Source: Eutreptiella sp. 'Long Island Sound 2002' | Lineage: Eukaryota; Euglenozoa; Euglenophyceae; Eutreptiales; Eutreptiaceae | Assembly: GCA_964036045.1 (NCBI GenBank) | Contig: OZ038379.1 | Location: 72,074,719-72,138,718, forward strand | Reading direction: 5' to 3' | DNA: 64,000 nt | Shown here: piece by piece, positions 45,741 through 55,210 of the stretch | How the letters are laid out: the number at the start of each line of letters is the position of its first letter | Numbering within the stretch: position 1 is the stretch's first letter | Made by a program: the position numbers and the translations under genes | Notes under the pieces: generated by a model | The model's input: only the letters and a program-made list of their open reading frames with translations | The model's database searches: none | What the model was told of the DNA's origin: nothing

Positions 45741-47455
45741 CGAGCACGCGCACTGGTGAACAGGGGCCGGGAGGCCCAGGACACCGCACACACAACACCG
45801 CACACCGGACACCACACACACCGCACCACACCGCGACACCGGAGAACACGAACCGAGTGTCCCAGGACACCACACGCACAACACAACACGCACCACACTA
45901 GCGCAAAAGGGCCAAACAGCACACGCAACACCACGCGCAGAGCGTGCACACCGGTGAACAGGAGCCGGGAGGCCCAGGACACCGTACACACAACACCACA
46001 CACAGAGCGTGCACACCGGTGAACACGAGCCAAAAGGCCCAGGACACCGCACACGCGCCACCACACACAGAGCGGGCACACCGGTGAACGGGAGCCGGGA
46101 GGCCCAGGACCCTGTACACGCACCACCACACACAAAGCGTGCACACCGGTGAACAGGAGCCGGGAGGCCCAGGACATCGCACACGCACACAGAGCGTGCA
46201 CACCGGTGAACAGGAGCCGGGAGGCCCAGGACACCGTACGCGCGACACCACACACAGAGCGTACACACCGGTGAACAGGAGCCGGGAGGCCCAGGCCACC
46301 GTACACGCAACACCACACGCAGGGCGTGCGCACCGGTGAACAGGAGCCGGGAGGCCCAGGACACCGTACACACAGCACTACACGCAGAGCGTGCACACCG
46401 GTGAACAGGAGCCGGGAGGCCCAGGACACCGTACACGCAACACCACACGCAGAGCGTGCACACCGGTGAACAGGAGCCGGGGGGCCCAGGACACCGTACA
46501 CGCAGAGCGTGCACACCGGTGAACGGGAGCCGGGAGGCCAAGGACACCGTACACGCAACACCACACACAGAGCGTACACACCGGTGAACGGAAGCCGGGA
46601 GGCCCAGGACACCGTACACACAACACCACATGCAGGGCGTGCGCACCGGTGAACAGGAGCCAGGGAGGCCCAGGACGCCGTACACGCAACACCACGCACA
46701 GAGCGTGCACAGCGGTGAACAGGAGCCAGGAGGCCCAGGACGCCGTACACGCAACACCACACGCAGAGCGTGCGCACCGGTGAACAGGAGCCGGGAGGCC
46801 CAGGACACCGTACACACAACACCACACACAGGGCGTGCGCACCGGTGAACAGGAGCCGGGAGGCCCAGGACACCGTACACACGACACCACACGCAGGGCG
46901 TGCGCACCGGTGAACAGGAGCCGGGGAGCCCAGGACACCGTACACGCAACACCACACACAGGGCGTGCACACCGGCGAACAGGAGCTCGGAGGCCCCGGA
47001 CGCCGTACACGCAACACCACACACAGAGCGTGCACACCGGTGAACAGGAGCCGGGAGGCCCAGGACGCCGTACACGCAACACCACACGCAGAGCGTGCGC
47101 ACCGGTGAACAGGAGCCGGGAGGCCCAGGACACCGTACACACACCACCACACGCAGGGCGTGCGCGCCGGTGAACAGGAGCCGGGAGGCCCAGGACACCG
47201 TATGCGCAACACCACGCACAGAGCGTGCACACCGGTGAACAGGAGCCGGGAGGCCCAGGACACCGTACACGCAACACCACACACAGAATGTGCACACCAG
47301 TGAACAGGAGCCGGGAGGCCCAGGACGCCGTACACGCGACACCACACGCAGGGCGTGCACACCGGTGAACAGGAGCCGGGGGGCCCAGGACACCGTACAC
47401 ACAACACCACACACGGAGCGTGCACACCGGTGAACAGGAGCCAAGCGGCGCGGCA
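45741..47455. repeat. 65-bp minisatellite, about 26 copies
   Basis: Unit contains ACCGGTGAACAGGAGCCGG, GAGGCCCAGGACACCGTACA and CACACGCAGAGCGTGC. Copy-to-copy differences are mostly single bases; a few copies are shorter (near 46190 and 46500). On the minus strand it has no stop codon in any frame. Because 65 is not a multiple of three, it generates overlapping ~775-residue frames of no meaning. Confidence 0.95.
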
Positions 47456-47950
47456 CACCACACGAGCAACCCGCCCCCAAAAAGAACCCAGCCCACGCCG
47501 CCCTGCAGGAAAGAAACACCATGTCAGACCGCCAAGACCAACCGTCCGGCCAAGGCCAACCCAGCGGGTACGAAGAGGGTGGGCAGGCAGGGCAGGCCGG
47601 CGAAGAGGGACACAGGGACAAGGCGGGGAAAGCGAGAGGAGGGGACCGAACCCCCCCCCCCAACGTGCACACACAACACTGCCGCGCGCCGGGCCACAGC
47701 CGGGCGCCAACAGGGCCCGCCATGGAGCCAAACGGGCCCGCCAGAGAGAGGGTGTGTCCCCGCGCCTGCGCAGCAGCACGCCCGGGCAAGGAGCGTGCGC
47801 CACACACAGGCCAAGCAGGGCACACACGCAGCACCACACGCCAGCACGCACCACGGCACAAAAACACGACACCACCACGGCAAACACCCACACCCGACGA
47901 CGAACGAGCCGCCAAGAACAAGTCCAAGCCCCGCAGTCCCCACAGCGCGA
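47456..47950. other. Unique GC-rich spacer between minisatellites
   Basis: C/A-rich plus strand, no motif in any frame. Confidence 0.4.
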
Positions 47951-48350
47951 CAGCCGCCGTCCGGATGGACGTGTGTGCGCCCGGCAGTGAACCCAGCCCC
48001 TGCCGGCTACGAACCAGCCGCCGTCCGGATGGACGTGTGTGCGCCCGGCAGTGAACCCAGCCCCTGCCGGCTACGAACCAGCCGCCGTCCGGATGGACGT
48101 GTGTGCGCCCGGCAGTGAACCCAGCCCCTGCCGGCTACGAAACAGCCGCCGTCCGGATGGACGTGTGTGCGCCCGGCGGTGAACCCACTCCCTGCCGGCT
48201 ACGAACCAGCCGCCGTCCGGACGGACGTGTGTGCGCCCAGCAGTGAAGCCAGCCCCTGCCGGCTACGAAACAGCCGCCGTCCGGAGGGACGTGTGTGCGC
48301 CCGGCAGTGAACCCAGCCCCTGCCGGCTACGGAGCAGCTGCCGTCCGGAG
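47951..48350. repeat. 64-bp tandem repeat, six copies plus a partial
   Basis: Unit begins CAGCCGCCGTCCGGATGGAC and ends CTGCCGGCTACGAAC. Copies start at 47951, 48015, 48079, 48143, 48207 and 48271, with a partial copy near 48335. High identity suggests recent expansion. It lies upstream of family Y and could act as promoter-like monomers (inference). Confidence 0.9.
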
Positions 48351-51317
48351 GGACGCGTGAGCACCCGGCGCCACCTGCCAGACGGGCTACCGAACCACCG
48401 GGCCCGCGCCACCCGGAGGGGTGAGTGCTCAGTTATCGCAAACCACACGCCCAACGGTACCACACCCAACACCACCCGCAAGGACACACCATCACCACCA
48501 CCATGCACGCCCACCCGCCACCACACACCCAGGGCCCGTCATCAGGGCCACCCGCCGACACCACAACCACCAAGCAGTCCAGCCACAACCACCACCACCA
48601 CCCGCCACCGGCCGCCCACAACATCACCAACAACACCCCCCCCCCCGGCAGCACTCGCGACGCCGTCGCCAAGCACACCACCATCCGCCCCGCACCACAC
48701 CTGCCACACCCCGACACTCCACACCACCCACACCGGAAACCGCCAACACCACCGTCCCACCCTTACCACCTGCAGCACCGTCACCATCGACGTCGCCAGC
48801 GGCACCACCATCACGCCCGACTGCACCGCGCGAACGACACGCCCACAACCAGCACCCAACCCCAAACACCCCGACCGACACCACCCACGCCGACCTGACC
48901 CCACAACACCCACGCAAAGCACACACCGGCCACGCTCCACCAGAGAACACAAACCACCACACGCACGGCAACAGCGCACCCGACGCCCGCAGACCCCCCG
49001 CAACCCGCGCCACGTACACACCAACACGCACACCCGCACCCGACCAAGCCCACCAAGCGCCCAGTGCACCGACCACCACGCACACAGGCAACCGCCCAAC
49101 GCCGGCACCGACTCCGCGGGCAGACAGGCAGACAAACCACCCCGTCGGCATCACCAACAGCACCATCACCCAAGCCACCACATGCGGCACCAACGCCACC
49201 ATCGCCCGTTGCACCAACGGCAAACCCCCCTCCGGCCCCCCACCACCCGTTCCCAACGCGCCACCTACGGCACACACCGGCCTCACCGTCACCCAGTGCA
49301 TCGCCTACGTCACCCTCGCCATCGGCACGACCGACGACACCACCGCCCACAGCACCCCCGGCAACACCCTACGTAGGGACAGTACCAGCGGCGCCACCAG
49401 CCGGCACACCACCTGCAACAACCACATCAACATCGCCACCACCCATGACATCACCCACAGCGCCCTCACCATCAACGTCACCGGCAGCACCCTCACAGCC
49501 GGCACCACCAGTCGCGCCACCACCCACTGCACCACTTACAGCGACCACCGGAGCCGCAGGCCCCCCCAGCGCCCGCGCCGTCACCTATGACACCAACAGC
49601 GTCACCAACCCCGTCGCGGCCGGTGCGTCACCCGAAGCACCCACGTCAACAACACAGACCCGTTTCGACGCCTACAGCAACCCCCCGTAGGCGTCACCAG
49701 CATCTCATCCACCCATTGCATCGCCCACGGTGCCCCAGCCCAACCCACTGCGCCCTCAGCGCACACATACCCGACACCCACACAAACCAACCACGCCCAC
49801 ACTGCCCACCACCCCATCAGCCCACGCCACGAACACACCCACACGCACGCCCACGCCCGTCCACGCTACCAGACACTAACCAGGAGCCGCAGCCACCGAC
49901 ACAAGCGCCACGCCACCACTGCCGCCAACCACCCGCCGTCAGCCCCCCCCGGACCGGCGCCCTGGGAACCGGGAGCCAGCACCGGCACACACCCACACCC
50001 ATACACAGCACCCCAGCCACCCCCCCCCCAAAAAAAAAAAAAAGCCAAACAAGCCAGCAAAAAGAGAGGAGTAAGGGACAGGCAGAGGAAGGGGCCACGG
50101 GGGGAGCAGAGGGCAAACACGCAAGCCCACACACGCGCCCCCCCCCCCCCAGCCAACCCGACCCCGCATGTCCCGCATCCTCCCAGGAACCGCAAAGCCC
50201 AAGACCACCCCCCAGGCACCACCACAACAGACCACCATGAGGAGCCGCCGAGGACGACACACGACACACCGCCGCCAAACACACGGTCGACACCGACACA
50301 AGCCCCACCCCCACAACCCGCCGCACCCACCGCTGCGGCGCCCCAACACACAATGGTGCCCCCATGGATGCGGTACACCCCAGAAAAACCCCCTTCAGCC
50401 AGCCGACCAGAGGCCACCACGGGACGCACAAAGGGGACGCCGCGGAATACCCACCCACAGTGCGGCCCCGACACCCGCTACCCGCCGGCAACCTACCACA
50501 GGCCCACCCCACACCCGAGCAAATAGCCCCCCCCCCACCGTGGAAACGATACACCCCAGCCACACACCGCCACTCACCACCTGCGGGCACCGCACCGGAG
50601 CCACAACACGCCCAAGCAGCCGCGACCAACCGACCCGCGGACCCCGCAAACGCAATACCCCACACCACCGGGCCCACCCAACTGCGGGCCGACACCCCCA
50701 AGCACCACACGACTCCACCCCCCTGGTTGCGACACTCCAGTCCCGCACACCCCGCCCCAGGGGACCCCAGGCCCCACGACAAACCGACCCCGCACAGGCC
50801 ACGTACTGAAACACGCCAGGAGGACGATCAAGAGACCACGCGGGGCTGCCCCACACCGCCAGAGGACAAACCACGGGCGACAGCCAACCCCACCATACCT
50901 GGACACGGTGCCCCCCCCCCCCAACGGGAAGGCCACCACACAGCACAACACCACCATACCGCACCGCACCCCCCTCCCCCATCCGGGGGCACGGGACACC
51001 ACAGCCCACCAACACAGGAACGAAGCCGCGCCCCGCCGACTCCGCACCCCACCCCACCGGCACCACCCCTGGAAACCCCGCACACCTCGCGCCAGCTCAA
51101 CACCCACCACCGGGCACAACCCGAACCGCACACAGGGGCAACACCACCGGCCAGGACAGCCACCAGCGTGCAGCCACACACCACAACCACGCCAAACGGC
51201 GCGCCTCCCCCGGCGCACGACCCCGCACCGGCCGCCGCAAGTGCCCCGAACACCAGCATCGCACGCCCACGGTGCCATGAAGCAGCACCCCAGCACGTGA
51301 ACACGCACGATGACCCC
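48351..51317 (+). other. Low-complexity C/A-rich leader region of family Y
   Basis: Dominated by CAC/ACC-rich runs (48450-49700) with recurring CGTCACC...GGCACC words, then poly-C (50025, 50133-50150) and A-rich (50030-50043) tracts. Long plus frames here are Thr/Pro/His-rich and overlap in all phases, so I do not call a protein. It may hold a 5' untranslated leader. Confidence 0.4.
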
Positions 51318-53789
51318 ATGGCCCTGGACACCGACAGCCTGCTAGAGCTGGAACTCCAACACACGGAGGACAAGGAGCATCATATGGACCTCACCCCGCC
51401 AGAGCTCGAGCCCACAGCAAGCAGCCCGGCGGACCCCAACCCGCAAAATGCCCCCCCGCGCCCCCCCCCCTCGCGAGAGGGCGCCCTGGACGCACCTGTC
51501 CAACGCCCTGCGGCGCCACCACCCCACCCACGAAGCCAGCAACGGGCCCGCCGAGTACCGGGCGTCACTCGAGCACGACCTGCCCGAGGTCACGGGCCCG
51601 GAACTCCACGGGTACACCACCGCCCCCCCCCCTCCAGGCACCCCCACACAAGAATGGGAGGACGAGTACGCCGTCGACGTCACCGACATGACGGCATACA
51701 TGGAAAGCGTGGAGGACCCGGAGCAAGACACCGTCCTCAGCCTCCTCGCCTACCACAGCTGGAGATGGGGCCACCAGGTCACCCTCTATCGACCGCAGGA
51801 CGGGCCCCACCAGTGGTCCCCAGAGCAAACGGCGAAGTGGGACATCGTCCTCCAACTCACCCCCGAGGGCTTCTACACCCTCACGCACAGCGGATTACCC
51901 GACAGCGCACCCAATGCACAGGCGCTGCCGCTGGCCCAGCCCCAGGAGGACGACGCAGACGCACCCCCACCAGAGGAATGTAATTGGGACCCCCCCACCG
52001 GCCACCACCGAACGCATGCCGCACCGGCTCACCAAACGTCACCTCCCCGACGACTACCATGCCACCAACGACTCGTGAGGACGCCGCACACTGCCCCTGC
52101 AGTGGGCATCACCCGAAGGCACCTTCACGTGGGGGGAAATCCTCCCCGGCGCCGTGGCGCTCACGTACCTGTGGCTCCGGGACGCGGAGACGCACGCGCA
52201 GCCCCCCGGCACACACCTCCTCCTCACCCTGGAGGGAGAGGCCGCCGTCGAAAACGTCCACACAGCGGAAGGAGAGGACTACGTGACGGCGAACGCAGAC
52301 ACGGCAGTATGGCTACACGCTCACGAGCACACCACACCCCCCACCCGTAGTACCGGGGTCACACCCCTGGCACGTGGTCATCGTGCCACTGCCCACAGGA
52401 GCAGACACAGGAAGCGCCCAACAGGGATGGGCGGACAGGTGGGCACACGTGTGCGCCTCCCTGCACGAAGGGCTGCACAGACCCTCCCTCACCAGTCACA
52501 CCCTCGAGCCGGCCCCCACCACGGCCGAATCCCACACCGGGGCGGCCCCCCCCACCGGAGTCTGGGCCTACACGCGCACCCTCCACCGCGAGGCAGCGGA
52601 AGCCCTCAAGACCGCCATCTCCAACCACCAGGGCCTCGTGCACACCCCCCACGATAACACACAAAAGGGCTACACCCTATGGTGGCACCACCCCGCACCA
52701 GATTGGGGCCTGCAACCACCGACAGACCAGCCTGGCATCAGCCCAGATCTCACGGCGATCGCCCGCGCCGTCGCCGCCATGGCCCAGCAAGTTGGGGCGC
52801 CACCCCAGTGGGCACCGTCCATCATCAAGGAAACAGCAGCACGCCACAACCCAGCTTTCACACACTTCCAGGGACGGCCCATTCATCCCACCCTACCGGA
52901 CCTCGACCTCCCCGCCCACGATGCGTGGGCAGTCCACATCCTCGTGCCCCACGACACCGCGCCCAAAACAGGGGACGCGACTGCACGCATCACCAGACAA
53001 CTCCCCAATACCGCACTCCACTACGACATACCAACGCCCAACGTCATCGTCACCCACAACACGGGTCGCGACCACTACTACCTCCAGGCCACGCATGAGC
53101 GCTCCCCCATCACCGTATACACCTTCACCGACTACCCTGGCCTCCAGCCCCCGCAACACCACCCGCGCCCGGCATGGAAGCATCCCCTACACGTCGCCCC
53201 GACCCCACGCAAAAGGCCCACCCACCACGCGCCCCCTCCCGCCGACAGCACCGCCCTCCACACCGCCCGCAGACGGGCCGCGGCACACCACCAAAGCCAC
53301 CTGCTCCCACGCATTAACGCTGGACCCGGCACTGTCACCGAGGCCACCAACAAAAGCACCTTGAACCTACTGGCTCGCAAGCTACGCCCGAAAATGGCAC
53401 TTGAGGACACGCTCTGGATATACTATGGCGAAGGCCGCACGGCACGGGTGGCGGACCTCCGCAACATCATCCCCCGGCACATCCAGCGAGCGGTAGGGCC
53501 CTTCACCGTGTACGCGGTACCGCACCCCATAACAGCCCCATGCACCCACTGCAACCCTCGGTGCGCGCTACCATGCGCAGGCGCTCTGCAGCAACCCCTG
53601 CCCACCCCTACCTACAGGGGGGGCATATACCTCGGCACGGTACCCGGGGACCCATACCCCTACCTCTTGCCCGCAGCGGACCGCCACCACGCCATACCGC
53701 TACACCTTGTCCAGCACCTGGCGGTGGGACCATCCCCCTTCCAGAAGCGCCCCCCCCCACGTCCCATGCGACGGACGCCCGCCAGATGA
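51318..53789 (+). pseudogene. Family Y ORF1, N-terminal and middle part, with frame breaks at poly-C
   Basis: Plausible start ATG 51318 (MALDTDSLLELELQHTEDKE). The protein continues across frames: EYRASLEHDLPEVTGPELHG (~51560-51618), TYLWLRDAETH (~52165), VPGSHPWHVVIVPLPTGADTG (~52347), then an uninterrupted 470-residue stretch with NVIVTHNTGRDHYYLQATHE and EDTLWIYYGEGRTARVADLR. A Cys cluster, APCTHCNPRCALPCAGAL (~53535-53590), could bind zinc or nucleic acid. Breaks fall at C-runs 51461-51470, 51990-51996, 52337-52342 and 53750-53758. I recognise no family; position before EN-RT and basic/Cys features suggest the RNA-binding ORF1p role. Confidence 0.5.
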
Positions 53790-55155
53790 GCCGACGCACG
53801 CCACACCTGGACCCAAACGCGCCATCGCACTCCTCACCCTAAAGGCGGAAGCCGCCATCCCCCGAGACCTGGAGGGGGAAAACCACCTCATGGTGGAAGG
53901 GCTGACGGAACACGTCCTGATCGCAGCCATGTACGCCACGGCGTCCGCATCCCGCCTCTGGGAGGACCGCCCCTCCCCACCTCTAGCCCAAGCAGCGCAG
54001 GACGCCCCCGACACGGGCCCCACCGCCGAGGACATCCACCAAATCCTCAACATGCGAGCACCCCCAAAGACCCACCCTGCGGTCCGCCCCATCCAGCTCG
54101 TCAGCTGGGACGCCATGGACGCCCCCCCGACCACCACGGAGGTCCACATCCTCAAACACCGGGACACCTGGTGGATGGTGGAATGGGACGACCACGGCAA
54201 GGTCAGACGGGCAACGGCACACGCCCCCGACGGGGAAGTCCCGCCCCCACCACGCAGAGGAGACCGCTTGCGACTCGCCGCACGCATCCCCCACGCCCCA
54301 GAGGCCGCCTGGGAAGCGCTGCACTACGCCCTCTACTGGGCGCAGGGGGCGCCAGAAGGCCCCCTCCCCCCGGAACGCACCCCAGCGTGGACACACCACG
54401 CCACCCACTACACGGCCCACATGCGCCGCCACGGGGCAGGCACCGCGCACCGGCTCCTCGCCTGGCCCACAGACCCGCCCGACGCCCTGCAGGAGGCCGA
54501 GGAAGTGCTTGGCCTCATGACCAAGCAAGTGTTCCAGCTGAAGGACCCCGTCCCCACATCCAAGCCCGACGTCCCAGCCGCCCGCGAACACCCCGTGTTT
54601 ACACCGGGCCACGCACCCGTACAGCAACCCCAGGGCGCACCTCCCCAACGGGGACAACCCGCTGCCCGGCGCCGCCAAGGTGCGCAGAAGCGCAAGGCCC
54701 CCACACAGGCCAAACCCGCGCCAAAGCTAAGGGCCAAGCCGAAGAGCTGGACCAAAGAGGAAGCCGCTGCCCTGTATCCCGAATACGCCATCAACACCCG
54801 GGTGCAGCTGCCCTTCGAGTACCCCAAGGCCGCGGGCCCCTCCAGGTGGATATGGGCCGCAGGGGAGGTCAAGCACCGCCACCTTGTCACCGGGGACCAC
54901 CAGGGGTTCAAGATCCACGTCAAGTGGGACCCGGCCACCCCCAACGACAAGAAGCTGGGGCGCACCATCGAACTCTGGCGAGACCAAGCCGGTCGTGAGA
55001 TGGTCCCCATGCAGCTGTGCACCCCCGACACGGAGCACCTCACCGGCACCGAGTACACGGGCGAAGTCCACAATGCATGGGCCCTACCCCAGCCCCAGAA
55101 GCGGAACCGCAGGGCACCCGCAGCTCAGGGCGTCATCGACCTCCTCGACGCCTGA
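53759..55155 (+). CDS. Family Y ORF1, C-terminal part
   Basis: Continuous frame from the C-run at 53750-53758 to TGA at 55153-55155. Segments: GPKRAIALLTLKAEAAIPRD, EDIHQILNMRA, then TEVHILKHRDTWWMVEWDDHG, which looks like a small beta domain, and DALQEAEEVLGLMTKQVFQL. A Lys/Arg/Pro-rich linker (QKRKAPTQAKPAPKLRAK) precedes a second beta-rich domain, INTRVQLPFEYPKAAG then RWIWAAGEVKHRHLVTG, reminiscent of chromo- or Tudor-like barrels (weak resemblance only). The frame is identical to that of the endonuclease-RT that follows, separated only by the single UGA. Confidence 0.55.
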
Positions 55156-55210
55156 CGGGGCCAGGGCCGGACACGGCCCGCCCCCCCAACTACCGGTCCC
55201 CAGAGACCGG
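55153..55210 (+). promoter_or_regulatory. Candidate stop-codon readthrough signal (UGA-CGG plus hairpins)
   Basis: TGA at 55153-55155 is followed by CGG. Eight bases after the stop a perfect 6-bp hairpin starts (GGGCCG 55164-55169 with CGGCCC 55174-55179, loop GACA). A second one follows (CCGGTC 55193-55198 with GACCGG 55205-55210). UGA-CGG with a stem about 8 nt downstream is a known readthrough arrangement in RNA viruses. Here it joins ORF1 and ORF2 in the same frame. GC-rich sequence forms hairpins easily, so this is a hypothesis. Confidence 0.35.

Noticed and set aside
45560-47927. Two overlapping ~775-residue minus-strand ORFs with Cys/Pro/Val repeats
   Set aside because: They translate the 65-bp minisatellite in different frames; open frames follow from the absence of stops in the unit, not from coding.
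48231-51983. Thr/Pro/His-rich plus-strand ORFs of 380-540 residues
   Set aside because: Overlapping frames in C/A-rich low-complexity DNA where stop codons are rare; no motif. Only the part from 51318 is kept, as ORF1.
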